64,000 nt of DNA from Streptomyces sp. NBC_01498 (GCF_036327775.1 NZ_CP109598.1:4531001-4595000); one strand, 5' to 3'; shown: positions 34,888 to 45,069, numbered from the stretch's first letter. Made by a program: numbers and translations. The notes: generated by a model not told the origin, from the letters alone.

Positions 34888-36486
34888 TTACTCGCACAGC
34901 CCCGCGGCGGCATTCGTGCCCGGAAAAGTCGGAGTGGGAGAGGCATCCGAAGATCCGGTGTCGTCCGGCTTTTCATCCGTTTTCGAATTCCCCCCGTCAC
35001 CCTGCGTGTTGTCCTTCTTCTCCTTCTCCCCGGCGGGCACCACCGACACGGCCTCGTCCTTGCGCAGCTGTGCGAACAGCCGCCCCGCGTCCGGCTGTAC
35101 GAGTTCGTCACGATTGGGGTCATTCACATACGGCTGGCGCGGTACGGTGAGGAACTGCACCTTTTCTGTCGGTACGTTGCGCAGACCGCGCGCCAGGTCG
35201 TACAGATCCCGGAGGGTGTTCAGACCGGGGTCCGTCGTCAGCGACTTGGTCGCCGCGTCCAGCACCGGGTACAGCCGGGTCGGATTGAGCAGCACTCCGT
35301 TGCTCTGCATCTTCTTGACCAGCGACCCGAGGAACTGCTGCTGGCGCTCCATGCGTTCGGTGTCACTGCCGTCGCCGATGGTCTTGCGGGCCCGTACGAA
35401 ACCGAGGGCGTCCTCGCCGTCGAGGGTCTGCTTGCCGGCGGGCAGCTTCAGATGCGCGTCGACGTCGTCCACGGGCTTCTTCAGACAGACCTCGACCCCG
35501 TCGACCGCGTCGACCATGTCCTTGAAGCCGCTGAAGTCGATCACCATGTGGTGGTCGACGCGGACGCCGGTGAGCTTCTCCACCGTACGGATCGAGCAGG
35601 CCGCGCCGCCGATCTGGAACGCCCAGTTGAACTGCGCCTTCTGCTTCTCGGTGCGTCTGCCGTCCGAGGTGAGACAGCCCGGGACGTCGACCATGAGATC
35701 GCGCGGGAGGGAGACGGCGGTCGCGCTGCGCCGGTCGGCGGCCAGGTGCAGCAGGATCGTGGTGTCGGAGCGCTGCGAGCCGCCGTCGTCACGGCCGTAC
35801 TTGCCGTTGCCCGCGCCCGCGCGGGTGTCGGAGCCGATGAGGAGGATGTTCTTCGCGTCGACGGCGATGGGCTTGGGGCGTTCCTTCTCGTACGTCTTCA
35901 GTTCGGACGCGGCGGTCTTGTCCGTGGTGATGTTGTTGTCGAGCTTCTGGTAGAACCACCAGCCGACACCGGCGGCGGCGAGCACGACGACGGAGGTGCC
36001 GAGGGCGGTCCAGCGGAGCCAGTGCCGCTTGTGCGGGGCGGCGGCGTCGGCGGTCCCGGCGTCGTCGGGGCCGTCAGGGCTGCCGGGGCCCGCGACGGCG
36101 GCGGCCGGGGTCGCGGCGGCCGAAGTGGCGGCGACGGTGGCCCCGGGGACCGGCGCGGGCTCGGACCCGGGATCGGCGTCACCGTCCGGGGCGTTCGCGG
36201 GTTGGTCCGCCGGCTCGTCGGCCGTCCCGTCCGAGGACGCGTCCGCCGACGCGTTCGCCGGCTGTTCGTCCGACTCGTTCAGCTCAGCCGGCTCGTCCGC
36301 CGAACCGTCGGTGGGCGTGGCCGGCGAGGTCGGCGCGGTGTCCGGTTCGCCCGTACGCCCGTCCCGCTCCCCGTCGGCGTCCTCGTGGTCGCCGCCGGAC
36401 CCGTGCGACACGGCCGGCGGCTCGTCGTCTGCCCGGGGGTCCGGTTCGGGCGGCGTGCCAGCACTGTCGGTCACGGGGGAGTCCAT
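34888..36486 (-). CDS. LCP family protein 5
   Basis: This 532-residue protein starts at an ATG at 36486; a GTG at 36474 is an alternative, since no clear ribosome site marks the ATG. The tail of about 145 residues is rich in Asp, Glu, Ala and Pro, opposite in charge to that of LCP protein 4. One transmembrane helix follows (ALGTSVVVLAAAGVGWWFY). The LCP domain shows NILLIGSDTRAGAG, SLPRDLMVDVP, GVRVDHHMVIDF and FVRARKTIGDGSDTERMERQ. There is no LytR_C domain; the end is a Lys/Asp-rich tail closing with Cys-Glu. Confidence 0.9.
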   Translation of the reverse strand: MDSPVTDSAGTPPEPDPRADDEPPAVSHGSGGDHEDADGERDGRTGEPDTAPTSPATPTDGSADEPAELNESDEQPANASADASSDGTADEPADQPANAPDGDADPGSEPAPVPGATVAATSAAATPAAAVAGPGSPDGPDDAGTADAAAPHKRHWLRWTALGTSVVVLAAAGVGWWFYQKLDNNITTDKTAASELKTYEKERPKPIAVDAKNILLIGSDTRAGAGNGKYGRDDGGSQRSDTTILLHLAADRRSATAVSLPRDLMVDVPGCLTSDGRRTEKQKAQFNWAFQIGGAACSIRTVEKLTGVRVDHHMVIDFSGFKDMVDAVDGVEVCLKKPVDDVDAHLKLPAGKQTLDGEDALGFVRARKTIGDGSDTERMERQQQFLGSLVKKMQSNGVLLNPTRLYPVLDAATKSLTTDPGLNTLRDLYDLARGLRNVPTEKVQFLTVPRQPYVNDPNRDELVQPDAGRLFAQLRKDEAVSVVPAGEKEKKDNTQGDGGNSKTDEKPDDTGSSDASPTPTFPGTNAAAGLCE

Positions 36487-36692
36487 CCTTCATGGCGTCG
36501 GCGGCGCACGGCTCCGCCGGTTTCAGGGATAGACGGCCGAACCGCGCGCTTGGTTGTGCACTGAGTCGGAACTACCGACGATCATCTACCGGAGGTGACG
36601 TTCCGTGCCGGAACCGGTCCGGCCATCAGGTCACCGTGTCGCCGCCCGGACGGCACCGCAAACGTCCCCCGGGTCACTCTTTCGCCGCGGCG

Positions 36693-37469
36693 TCACGCCG
36701 TCCCACCGGGTGTGCCGTCCGCCGTGCCCGTGACCCGCTCGCTCTCGATCCGCCTGGCCAGTTCCTCCGCCGGCAACCGGTCGAGATGGCGGCACAGCAC
36801 CACCGACGCCCCTGCGGCCAGCGGCGCGTACAGCCCGGCGGACAGCCCGTCCCAGCTGTCGTACGGCCTGCCGGACAGCAGCCGCGTGCCCGGACCCGAC
36901 AGTCCGAGACCCGCCGCGTCGGCGCGCGCCCGCTCGACGATCCGGGCCGCCGTCAGCTCCGTACCGCCGACGGTGAGCGCGGGCGCGTCCGGGTCCACGG
37001 GCTCGTACGGGGCGAAGCGGTCGCCCTGGCCGGGCACCTCCACCGCGTAGTCGGCGAAACCGTCCGGCGGGCTCGGGAACCGGCCGCCGAGCGGGCGCAG
37101 CGCGAGCGCCAGCCGCTCGCCCCGGCAGGCGCGGGCGGCGTCCAGTGTGCCGGGGCCGGTGACGACGAGGTCCGCGCCGGCCGGGTCGCCGCCGATGTCG
37201 ACGTGCACGCCGACCGACGAACAGGCGAGCAGCCAGACCGCGGTCTGCCAGTGCGCCGGCAGCAGCAGCGCGAGCCGGTCGCCGGGCGCCGCGCCGAGAT
37301 CGCCCTGGAGCAGATTGGCGGTCTTGGACACCCAATTGGCGAAGGTGGCGACGGACAATTCCACGCGTTCACCGGTGGCGTCGTCGTAGAAGGTGACCAA
37401 GGGGCGGGCCGGATCCGTGGTGAGGGCGGATCGCAGCAGGTCGGCGGGGGTGCGGTCGCTGGCGTTCAC
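36693..37469 (-). CDS. TIGR03089 family protein (AMP-binding-like)
   Basis: This 258-residue protein matches an actinobacterial family that resembles the N-terminal part of acyl-CoA synthetases. It shows RPLVTFYDDATGERVELS, FANWVSKTANLLQ, GDRLALLLPAHWQTAVWLL and LYAPLAAGASVVLC. The ATP-binding P-loop and C-terminal domain of true synthetases are missing, so it is probably not an active ligase. The role is unknown. It lies just upstream, on the opposite strand, of the amidase gene. Confidence 0.8.
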   Translation of the reverse strand: MNASDRTPADLLRSALTTDPARPLVTFYDDATGERVELSVATFANWVSKTANLLQGDLGAAPGDRLALLLPAHWQTAVWLLACSSVGVHVDIGGDPAGADLVVTGPGTLDAARACRGERLALALRPLGGRFPSPPDGFADYAVEVPGQGDRFAPYEPVDPDAPALTVGGTELTAARIVERARADAAGLGLSGPGTRLLSGRPYDSWDGLSAGLYAPLAAGASVVLCRHLDRLPAEELARRIESERVTGTADGTPGGTA

Positions 37470-37606
37470 GCGGGCAAGGGTACGCGGGGCGGCCGGGCGC
37501 GCACCGCCGTACCGGTGACGCCGTCCACCGGTTGGTCCGATGGCCCGTCAGTTTCGGCGGGGTTTCCCGGAAGGCGGGCACGGGCGGCCGGACGCACGAT
37601 CTGATC

Positions 37607-38968
37607 ATGCGTGTACTCCTGGCTTCCTCCATCGGCGTCGCGTGCGCCGCGGCTCTCGTCCTCCCGCTCTCCACGCCCTCCGGGGCGGCGGCCCCCCGCG
37701 ACGTCCGGACGGCCTCGGACGTGCCGGGGTCCACGGAGTCGCTGCCCCTGGCTCCGCTCGGGTCGGAACGTTCCCCCGGCGCCGCCACCGAGCAGGGGCT
37801 GACCCGGCGGGACGTCCAGCCCTTCTCGCTCGTCGGTGTCGTCTGGGACGACGCGGACGCCGAACTCAACGGCTCGGTCCAGGTCCGGAACCGGTCGGCG
37901 GAGACCGGCGCCTGGTCCGGCTGGCAGAACCTGGAGACGCACAACGCCGAGCACGGCGCCGACCTCGGCACGTCGGAACGCGACTCCGGGACCGTACGCG
38001 GCTCGACGGCTCCGCTGTGGGTCGGGGCGTCGGACGGCGTGCAGGTACGGGTCCGCGCCGAGGACCACCCGGACGCCGACGCCGACGCCGACCCGGACGA
38101 CGCCTGGCCCGAGGACCCGGCCCGAGCCCCGGGCGAAGCAGCGTCCGACGCCCCGGTCGCCGGCTCCCCGGCCGCGCACGCTCCGGAGACCCGCCCGGCC
38201 CGCAGACCCCTGCCGCACGGGCTGAGCCTCGAACTGATCAACCCGGGCGAGGCGCCCGAGCAACTGCCCGTACCGGGCGCCGCTCCCTCACGTGTCTCGG
38301 CCGGTGGCGCGGGAGTTGGCGCCGGGGCAAGTGCCGGTGCCGGTGCCGGTGCGGCCGTCGGCCAGGCCCCGCGCCCGAGGATCGTCACGCGCAAGGGCTG
38401 GGGCGCCAACGAGAAGCTGCGCGAGAAGCAGTTCGGCTACACCAAGACGGTCAAGGCGGCCTTCGTCCACCACAGCGCGACGGGCAACAACTACACCTGC
38501 AAGCAGGCCCCGTCCGTCATTCGCGGTATCTACCGCTACCACGTGACGAGCAGCGGCTGGCGGGACATCGGCTACAACTTCGCCGTCGACAAGTGCGGAA
38601 CCATCTACGAGGGGCGTGCCGGTGGTGTCGCCAGGCCCGTGATGGGCGCGCACACCCTCGGTTTCAACACGAACAGCACGGGCATCGCCGTCCTCGGGTC
38701 GTACTCGACGACCACTCCGCCGGCGGCCGTCACCACGGCCCTCGCCAAGCTCACCGCCTGGAAGCTCGGGCTGCACGGGATCAACCCGAAGGGGAAGGTG
38801 ACGCTGACGTCGGCCGGGGGCAACAAGTACGCGAAGGGCAGGAAGGTCAGCATGAACGCGGTCTCCGGGCACCGGGACGGCTATGTGACCGACTGTCCGG
38901 GCAACAGGCTCTACGGCAAGCTCGGCACGGTGCGCGTATCCGCCGCGAAGTACCAGGGACGCTCCTAG
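37607..38968 (+). CDS. Secreted PGRP-type N-acetylmuramoyl-L-alanine amidase
   Basis: This 453-residue protein begins with a signal peptide (residues 1-27, RVLLASSIGVACAAALVLPL). A beta-rich region and an Asp/Ala- then Gly/Ala-rich linker follow, partly coded by hexamer repeats near 38331-38352. The amidase_2/PGRP domain covers about residues 265-440, with IVTRKGWGANE, AAFVHHSAT (His ligand), GYNFAVDKCGTIYEGRAGG and SGHRDGYVTDCPG (His and Cys ligands). It cuts the bond between muramic acid and the stem peptide. It sits beside the LCP cluster, in keeping with wall remodelling. Confidence 0.92.
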   Translation: MRVLLASSIGVACAAALVLPLSTPSGAAAPRDVRTASDVPGSTESLPLAPLGSERSPGAATEQGLTRRDVQPFSLVGVVWDDADAELNGSVQVRNRSAETGAWSGWQNLETHNAEHGADLGTSERDSGTVRGSTAPLWVGASDGVQVRVRAEDHPDADADADPDDAWPEDPARAPGEAASDAPVAGSPAAHAPETRPARRPLPHGLSLELINPGEAPEQLPVPGAAPSRVSAGGAGVGAGASAGAGAGAAVGQAPRPRIVTRKGWGANEKLREKQFGYTKTVKAAFVHHSATGNNYTCKQAPSVIRGIYRYHVTSSGWRDIGYNFAVDKCGTIYEGRAGGVARPVMGAHTLGFNTNSTGIAVLGSYSTTTPPAAVTTALAKLTAWKLGLHGINPKGKVTLTSAGGNKYAKGRKVSMNAVSGHRDGYVTDCPGNRLYGKLGTVRVSAAKYQGRS

Positions 38969-39038
38969 ACTGACGTGTCGTCCCCCCGGTTCGTCCAGGG
39001 GACCCGCCGTCCCCAGCAGGAAGCAGAGACAACCCGAC

Positions 39039-40121
39039 GTGACAGAAGCGATCCTCCTGGTCGGCGGCAAGGGCACCCGGCTCCGCCCGCTCACGGTGCG
39101 CACGCCCAAGCCCATGGTCCCGGCGGCCGGAGTCCCCTTCCTCGCACACCAGTTGGGACGGGCGCGGGCCGCCGGGGTCGAGCACATCGTCCTCGCGACG
39201 TCGTACCTGGCCGAGGTCTTCGAGCCGTACTTCGGCGACGGCTCCGCGCTCGGCCTGCGACTGGAGTACGTCACCGAACGCGAGCCGCTCGGCACCGGCG
39301 GCGCGATCCGCAACGTCGCCTCCCGGCTGGACTCCGGCCCCGACGACCCGGTGCTCATCTTCAACGGCGACATCCTGACCGGCCTGGACATCGGCGCGCT
39401 GGTCGACACCCACGCCCGGTCCGGGGCGGACGTCTCGCTGCATCTGACGCGGGTCGACGACCCGAGGGCGTTCGGGCTGGTGCCGACGGACGACGACGGC
39501 CGGGTCACGGCGTTCCTGGAGAAGCCGCAGACCCCGGAGGAGATCGTCACCGACCAGATCAACGCGGGGGCGTACGTCTTCCGCCGCTCGGTGATCGACG
39601 CGATCCCGGCGGGACGCCCGGTGTCGGTGGAGCGCGAGACGTTCCCCGGTCTGCTGGCGGCCGGGGCGCATCTGCACGGCATGGTCGACTCCACGTACTG
39701 GCTGGACCTGGGCACCCCGCAGGCGTTCGTCCGGGGCTCGGCGGACCTGGTCCTGGGGGTGGCCCCGTCCCCGGCGGTCCCCGGCCGCTGCGGCGACCGC
39801 CTGATCCTCCCGACGGCGACGGTCGCCCCGGACGCGAAGCTCACGGCGGGCACGGTGGTCGGCGCGGGCGCGGTGATCGCGGAGGGCGCCCGGATCTCGG
39901 GCAGCGCGATCCTGGACAACGCGGTGATCGGCCCCGGCGCGGTCATCACCGACTCCCTGGTGGGCGCGGGCGCACGGGTGGGCGCCCGTACGGCACTGTC
40001 GGGCGCGGTGATCGGCGACGGCGCGACGGTGGGCCCGGACAACGAACTCCACGCGGGCGCCCGCGTCTGGTGCGACACCACACTCCCCCCGGGCGCGATC
40101 CGCTTCTCGTCGGACGAGTGA
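39039..40121 (+). CDS. manC: Mannose-1-phosphate guanylyltransferase-like nucleotidyltransferase
   Basis: This 360-residue enzyme has an N-terminal nucleotidyltransferase domain (AILLVGGKGTRLRPLTVRTP then KPMVPAAGVPFL; DxD-like in IFNGDILTG) and a C-terminal left-handed beta helix with repeated GAxVxxGA hexapeptides. It should make GDP-mannose from mannose-1-phosphate. manB and manA to the right support this route. NDP-glucose synthesis is possible, since substrate choice is hard to read. The GTG start at 39039 follows GCAGAGACAACC. Confidence 0.85.
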   Translation: MTEAILLVGGKGTRLRPLTVRTPKPMVPAAGVPFLAHQLGRARAAGVEHIVLATSYLAEVFEPYFGDGSALGLRLEYVTEREPLGTGGAIRNVASRLDSGPDDPVLIFNGDILTGLDIGALVDTHARSGADVSLHLTRVDDPRAFGLVPTDDDGRVTAFLEKPQTPEEIVTDQINAGAYVFRRSVIDAIPAGRPVSVERETFPGLLAAGAHLHGMVDSTYWLDLGTPQAFVRGSADLVLGVAPSPAVPGRCGDRLILPTATVAPDAKLTAGTVVGAGAVIAEGARISGSAILDNAVIGPGAVITDSLVGAGARVGARTALSGAVIGDGATVGPDNELHAGARVWCDTTLPPGAIRFSSDE

Positions 40122-40593
40122 GGGGGCGGCGGGGCGGCGGCGTACGCCCCACCGTGGGTGCCCCGGTGCCCCGGTGCCCCGGTGCGCTGCTGCGGGGGCG
40201 GAGGCGGAGTCCTCGGGTCTCAAGTCGGCCTGCTGGGGCGGTGCAGGTCTTCGCCGGGCACGGCTGTGGTTGCCCGGTTCGTGAGGGGTCCCGGGGGCGT
40301 ACGCACGTTGGGGCGGCACGGGTCACGGCTGGTGGGCGCGTTCCCGCCCCGCCCGTCAGGCGGCGGTGCCGGGCGGCCGGGGTGCGGCCCCGGCCCGGGT
40401 ACGGCCCTGCCGGGTCACCTCGCCGGGCGGTGCCCGCGCAAGCCCTCGGTCTTCGGCTCCGCACGCACGCCCGTGGGCCCTCGCGCGTCCGGGGGGCCGG
40501 GGCGGAGCCCCCGGTTTCGGGAAGGGGCGGGACAGGGGAGCAGCCGCGCAGCGCCTACCCTCGTCACTGACCCCGACCCCAAGGACCCACCCC
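40122..40593. other. Gap of about 470 bases between manC and the glycosylase gene
   Basis: No gene is recognised. The left end carries CCCCGGTG units (about 40160-40185), and the right end carries the hairpin-and-tail repeat described at 40497-40531. Confidence 0.4.
40497..40531 (+). repeat. Streptomyces intergenic hairpin-plus-tail repeat, copy 1
   Basis: CCGGGG and CCCCCGG form a small hairpin, followed by GGGAAGGGGCGGG at 40519-40531. The same hairpin-plus-tail unit occurs at 56681-56712. I recall similar units scattered between genes in many Streptomyces genomes. Confidence 0.65.
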
Positions 40594-41589
40594 GTGGCAG
40601 GCCGCTTCGTCCCACGCCCCCGTACCCCCGCCCTCCCCGCCACCCCCCGCGCAGGGGCCGGGACGCGCGTGTGGGTGCCGCCGACCGGTGCCTTCGATCT
40701 GGGGCTCGTGCTCGGGCCGCTGCGGCGCGGGCCCGCCGATCCCACCTTCCGTACCGGCGCCGACGGTTCCGCCGTGCGGGCCACCCGGACGCCCGACGGG
40801 CCCGGCACTCTCCGGGTCGGGCCGGGCGACGGCGGCGTACGCGCCGAGGCGTGGGGCCCCGGCGCCGACTGGCTGCTGGAGCGGCTGCCGGAGCTGCTCG
40901 GCGCGTCGGACGATCCCGCCGCGTTCGTCCCGCGCCACCGGCTGCTCGCCCTGTCCCAGCGCCGCCGCCCCGGCCTGCGTCTGTGCCGTACCGGTCTCGT
41001 GCTGGAGTCGCTGATCCCGACGATCCTGGAGCAGAAGGTCACCACGATCGAGGCGAACCGCTCCTGGCGCCATCTCGTACGGACGCACGGTGAGCCCGCC
41101 CCCGGCCCGTACGGTGACGCCCCCGACGGCCCTCGCGGCAGCCGCCTGTACGTCATGCCCGACGCCCGGACCTGGGCGATGATCCCGTCCTGGGAGTGGC
41201 ACCGGGCCGGTGTCGACTCCAAGCGCTCCGACACCGTGATGCGCGCGGTCCGGGCCGCCCGCCGGCTGGAGGAGGCCGCCGCGATGGAGCCCGAACCCGC
41301 CGCCGCCCGGCTCCGGTTGATCCCCGGCATCGGCCCCTGGACCGCCGCCGAGACGCTTCAGCGGTCGAACGGTGCCCCCGACGCCGTCACCGTCGGCGAT
41401 CTCCATCTGCCCGGCATCGTCGGTTACGCCCTCGCCGGCCGCGCCGACACGGACGACGCCGGGATGCTCGAACTGCTGGAGCCGTACGCCGGCCAGCGCC
41501 ACCGCGCCGTACGACTCATCCTGCTCAGCGGCCGCACGCCGCCCCGCCGCGCCCCCCGGATGGCGGTCGGCAGAATCGCCCATCTGTAG
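40594..41589 (+). CDS. DNA-3-methyladenine glycosylase-like HhH-GPD protein
   Basis: This 331-residue protein resembles the AlkA branch of base-excision glycosylases. The catalytic domain shows ESLIPTILEQKVTTIEANRS, the helix-hairpin-helix LRLIPGIGPWTAAETL and the catalytic Asp in VTVGDLHLPGIVGY. The first ~100 residues form the antiparallel beta domain. A GTG at 40594 follows AAGGAC. It should remove alkylated bases from DNA; the exact base range is unknown. Its end is convergent with fbiB. Confidence 0.88.
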   Translation: MAGRFVPRPRTPALPATPRAGAGTRVWVPPTGAFDLGLVLGPLRRGPADPTFRTGADGSAVRATRTPDGPGTLRVGPGDGGVRAEAWGPGADWLLERLPELLGASDDPAAFVPRHRLLALSQRRRPGLRLCRTGLVLESLIPTILEQKVTTIEANRSWRHLVRTHGEPAPGPYGDAPDGPRGSRLYVMPDARTWAMIPSWEWHRAGVDSKRSDTVMRAVRAARRLEEAAAMEPEPAAARLRLIPGIGPWTAAETLQRSNGAPDAVTVGDLHLPGIVGYALAGRADTDDAGMLELLEPYAGQRHRAVRLILLSGRTPPRRAPRMAVGRIAHL

Positions 41590-41626
41590 GGAGGCGGCGG
41601 GACCGCCACCGACCGGGACCGGCGGC

Positions 41627-42967
41627 TCAGCGCACCTCGATGAAGTCCTCCGCCGCCCGCCCCGGCCGCCGCTTGGGCTCCGTCGCCGCGTGGCCCACCG
41701 CCACCGCGCCCATCGGGTCCCACTCGGCGGGCAGCCCGAGCACGTCCCGTACGACGTCCCGGCAGAACATCGTCGAGGACACCCACGCGGAGCCCAGCCC
41801 CTCACCGGCCAGCGCGACCAGGAAGTTCTGCACCCCGGCGCCCGTCGCGACCACGAACATCTCGCGCTCCGCCGTGTCGCGCCGCGCGTCCCCGTACGTG
41901 TGCGCCCCGTCGGCGACCAGGCACGGCACCACCAGATACGGCGCCTTGCGCAGCACGTCCCCGCGCCGCACCCGCTTGGCCACGGACTCCTCCGGCTTGC
42001 CGTCGCGGCGCAGGTCCGCGATCCACGCGTCGCGCATCGCGTCCAGGAGCCGTGTCCGCGACTCCGCCGACTCCAGCAGGACGAACCGCCACGGCGTGGT
42101 GTGGTGCGGCGCGGGCGCCGTCACGGCCGCGGCGACCGCGCGCCGCACCGCCCCCGGATCGACCGGCTCGCCGGTGAACTCCCGGACCGTACGCCGCTGG
42201 GTGACTGCTTCCCGTACCGCCTCCGACGTCCCCAGCCGGAACATGTCCTCGGCGGCGGTCCGCACCAACGACCGCGCGCCGTCGGCCTGTTCGCCCACGA
42301 GCCGTGCCAGGCCGCTCACCACGGCCACCGGCAGCCCGGCCGTCTTGCCCTTCACCAGGTCGCCGGCGGCGGCCAGTTCGTCGGCGAGGGCGACGATCGT
42401 CGCCTGGAGCGGATTGCCCTCCGTGTCGCTGCCGCCGCGCAGATCGTCCAGGACCCGCACGCCCGCCGCGCCGATCGCCACGTCCGTCAGCCCGTTGCGC
42501 CAGGGCCGGCCGAAGGTGTCCGTGACGAGCACGCCGACCTCGACGCCCAGCGCGTCACGCAGTCCGTCGCGGATCGCGCGCGCGGAGGCGTCGGGGTCCT
42601 CGGGCAGCAACAGCACCGTCCCGGCGGGGGTGTTGGACGCGTCGACCCCGGCGGCGGCGAGCACCAGGCCCTGCCGGTTCTCCACGATCCGCAGCGGCCC
42701 GCGCCTGGCGACGACACGGACGGTCTCCGCGTCGATCGCCGCCTCACGGTCCGGCGCCTCGACGATCCTGCCCTCGGCCTTGGACACGATCTTCGACGTG
42801 ACCAGGAGGATGTCGCCGTCCACCAGGCCCGGCCTCGCCGTGACGATCAGCTTCGCCAGGTCGTCGCCCGCGCGCACCTCCGGCAGCCCGCCGAGTGCGC
42901 GCACGCTGTACGACGGCACACCCGGCTTCTCGGTCCGCCCTTCGGACCCGCCTCCGTAGGAGGTCAT
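41627..42967 (-). CDS. fbiB: F420 gamma-glutamyl ligase fused to nitroreductase-like domain
   Basis: This 446-residue bifunctional enzyme has a CofE domain (about 1-245) and a C-terminal nitroreductase-like FMN domain (about 250-446). The ligase part shows [16 protein letters not shown] and [13 protein letters not shown]. The second part shows [28 protein letters not shown] and [12 protein letters not shown]. In actinobacteria FbiB adds the glutamate tail to F420-0 and reduces dehydro-F420. Its start overlaps the fbiA stop by four bases, which suggests coupled translation. Confidence 0.94.
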   Translation of the reverse strand: MTSYGGGSEGRTEKPGVPSYSVRALGGLPEVRAGDDLAKLIVTARPGLVDGDILLVTSKIVSKAEGRIVEAPDREAAIDAETVRVVARRGPLRIVENRQGLVLAAAGVDASNTPAGTVLLLPEDPDASARAIRDGLRDALGVEVGVLVTDTFGRPWRNGLTDVAIGAAGVRVLDDLRGGSDTEGNPLQATIVALADELAAAGDLVKGKTAGLPVAVVSGLARLVGEQADGARSLVRTAAEDMFRLGTSEAVREAVTQRRTVREFTGEPVDPGAVRRAVAAAVTAPAPHHTTPWRFVLLESAESRTRLLDAMRDAWIADLRRDGKPEESVAKRVRRGDVLRKAPYLVVPCLVADGAHTYGDARRDTAEREMFVVATGAGVQNFLVALAGEGLGSAWVSSTMFCRDVVRDVLGLPAEWDPMGAVAVGHAATEPKRRPGRAAEDFIEVR

Positions 42968-43932
42968 GTCCGCACCTCCTCGGCCAGCGCCAGCGCCTCA
43001 CGCGCCATCGCGGCGGTCGTGTCCAGATCGGTCATCATCAGTGGTATGGCCCTGCTGCGGATGCCCGCGCTCTCGATCTCCGGGACCGAGTCCGCGTCCA
43101 CCGTGTCCACCAGCCATCCGTCCAGCAGCCCGGACCCGTAGTGCAGCGCCACGGCGGCGGCCGTCGACTCGACGCCGATCGCCGCGAGGACCTTGTCGGC
43201 CATCCCGCGCACGGGCGCGTCCCCGACGATCGGCGAGAGCCCGACGACCGGCACCCCGGCGTCGGCGATCGCCTCGCGGATCCCCGGCACGGCGAGGATC
43301 GTGCCGATGCTGACGACGGGGTTGGACGGCGGGAAGAGGACGACGTCGGCCTGTGCGACGGCCTCCAGCACACCGGGCGCCGGCTTGGCCTGCTCGGCGC
43401 CGACGGGCACGATCGCGCGGGCCTCCACCGAGGCCCGCATCTTCACCCAGTACTCCTGGAAGTGCACGGCTCTGCGCTCGCCGGTGGGGCTGTTCGGCAC
43501 GTCGACCGCGACATGCGTCTCGACGCGGTCGTCGGACATCGGCAGCAGCCGCACACCCGGCTCCCAGCGCGCGCACAGCGCCTCGGTGACGGCGCTCAGC
43601 GTGTAGCCGGCGCCCAGCATCTGTGTGCGGACGATGTGTGTGGCGAAGTCCCGGTCGCCGAGACCGAACCACCCGGGGCCCACCCCGTACGCCGCGAGCT
43701 CCGCCTTGACCTGGAACGTCTCGCCCTCGCGCCCCCAGCCCTGCTCCTCATTGATGCCGCCCCCGAGGGTGTACATCACCGTGTCGAGGTCCGGGCAGAC
43801 CTTCAGCCCGAACAGATGGATGTCGTCACCGGTGTTGCCGATCACCGTGATGTCCGCGTCCGGCGCGGCCCGCTTGAGGCCGCGCAGGAAACGGGCACCG
43901 CCGATACCGCCGGCCAGAACCACAATGCGCAT
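42964..43932 (-). CDS. fbiA: Phosphoenolpyruvyl transferase (CofD/FbiA)
   Basis: This 322-residue enzyme joins the activated C3 unit to Fo in coenzyme F420 synthesis. It opens with [18 protein letters not shown]. The conserved core shows [27 protein letters not shown] and the C-terminal [21 protein letters not shown] chose the ATG at 43932 because this N-terminus is standard; an ATG at 43962 would add ten residues. It follows the cysteine dioxygenase gene by 13 bases and precedes fbiB with overlap. Confidence 0.94.
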   Translation of the reverse strand: MRIVVLAGGIGGARFLRGLKRAAPDADITVIGNTGDDIHLFGLKVCPDLDTVMYTLGGGINEEQGWGREGETFQVKAELAAYGVGPGWFGLGDRDFATHIVRTQMLGAGYTLSAVTEALCARWEPGVRLLPMSDDRVETHVAVDVPNSPTGERRAVHFQEYWVKMRASVEARAIVPVGAEQAKPAPGVLEAVAQADVVLFPPSNPVVSIGTILAVPGIREAIADAGVPVVGLSPIVGDAPVRGMADKVLAAIGVESTAAAVALHYGSGLLDGWLVDTVDADSVPEIESAGIRSRAIPLMMTDLDTTAAMAREALALAEEVRT

Positions 43933-43945
43933 GCTGTGCAGTTTG

Positions 43946-44446
43946 TCAGGCGGGTACGACATCCTGGGCCGCCGGGGCGCAGCGGGCGGCGTGCATCGGC
44001 ATCTCGGTCAGACCCGGGAAGTAGACGTGCAGACTGACGGCCGGTTCGAGCGAGTCGTTGACCACTTCGTGGACGTATCCGGGCGCGAACACCCGCTGTG
44101 CGCCGCTGCCGAGCGCGCGGCTCGCCTTCTCCGTACGCTCCGTCAGTTCGCCCTCGAGGACGGTCAGGACGCCGGACGAGCGGCCGTGGTCGTGCGGTCC
44201 GCTGAGCTGGCCGGGCACCCAGGAGAGCAGCCACACCTCGTAGCCGGGGCCGGTGACGAGCCGGTGGTACCAGCGGCTGACGGCGTCGTACGCGACGAGC
44301 GGGGCCCAGCGCGCGCGGTCGGCGGCGAGGGTCCGCGCCAGGCCGGCGAACTCGGCCACGGTGGCGGGGTGCTCCCGGACGGGCTGGAGAAGGTGCGGCA
44401 CCTCAAGGAGGTCGCCGGCGATCTGGAGGTCGCTGTGGCTGTTCAT
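43946..44446 (-). CDS. Cysteine dioxygenase type I
   Basis: This 166-residue cupin enzyme oxidises L-cysteine to cysteine sulfinate with a non-heme iron. Iron ligands are the two His in SGPHDHGRSSG and the His in GYVHEVVND. YEVWLLSWVPGQLSGP and SLHVYFPGLTEM are usual neighbours. The bacterial form lacks the Cys of the crosslink seen in mammals. It is the first gene of an apparent operon with fbiA and fbiB; any link between cysteine oxidation and F420 is unknown. Confidence 0.88.
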   Translation of the reverse strand: MNSHSDLQIAGDLLEVPHLLQPVREHPATVAEFAGLARTLAADRARWAPLVAYDAVSRWYHRLVTGPGYEVWLLSWVPGQLSGPHDHGRSSGVLTVLEGELTERTEKASRALGSGAQRVFAPGYVHEVVNDSLEPAVSLHVYFPGLTEMPMHAARCAPAAQDVVPA

Positions 44447-45069
44447 GGGTGTGGGGATTCCTCGAAGGAAGGCGAGCGGGTGGGCGCGGGCTGCGCGGAA
44501 GGACGCGCGGGGCGCGGGGGAGTCGTACGGCCGGAGCGTCGTGGCTCAACAGCACGGACAACAGGAACAGCAACAGCGGGCCTGGACAGCGCGGCGGAAT
44601 CCACGGGTGTGGACGGCGTACGACGCTGCGGGGACCGGCATGACATCAAAGGTGGCGGTAACCGTTCCCGCCTGTCAACTCAATGACCCGTTCGGCGCCA
44701 CTGTTTCACCTCATCCGGTTGTCCGGCCCGGAGAAAGGTTTGTCCATCCGCCCGTGCGGAGACATGGCGCAGCAGTCGTGCTTGTGAAAGATCGTCGCGG
44801 TCCGCCGTCCTCGGTCCGCCGTTCGCGGTCCACCCCTCACCGTTCGCCGGTGATCCGGGTTGTTTCCGTGGCTGGAACGCATCGCCGACGAGGCTCCGGA
44901 TGTCCCTCTTTTCAAAGAGAGCGGGGGAGATCCGGGGGTCGGAAGGGGACGGCGCGGACGGCGGACGTGGGCAGGCCAGTGGCATGTGTCAGGTTTTTGG
45001 TGATTTGAACACTTTCCACATAGCCTTGGTTCCGCAGAGTGAATACCGGGACCAATAGCAGAACTCGGC
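44447..45069. other. Long gap upstream of whiB
   Basis: About 620 bases before the candidate whiB promoter contain no gene I recognise. A small AT-rich palindrome, CTCTTTTCAAAGAG, lies at 44906-44919. A long upstream region fits a developmentally controlled gene. Confidence 0.5.

Noticed and set aside
40122..40593. Frames in the manC-glycosylase gap as a gene
   Set aside because: They are Gly/Arg/Pro-rich on all frames and cross the intergenic repeat unit.
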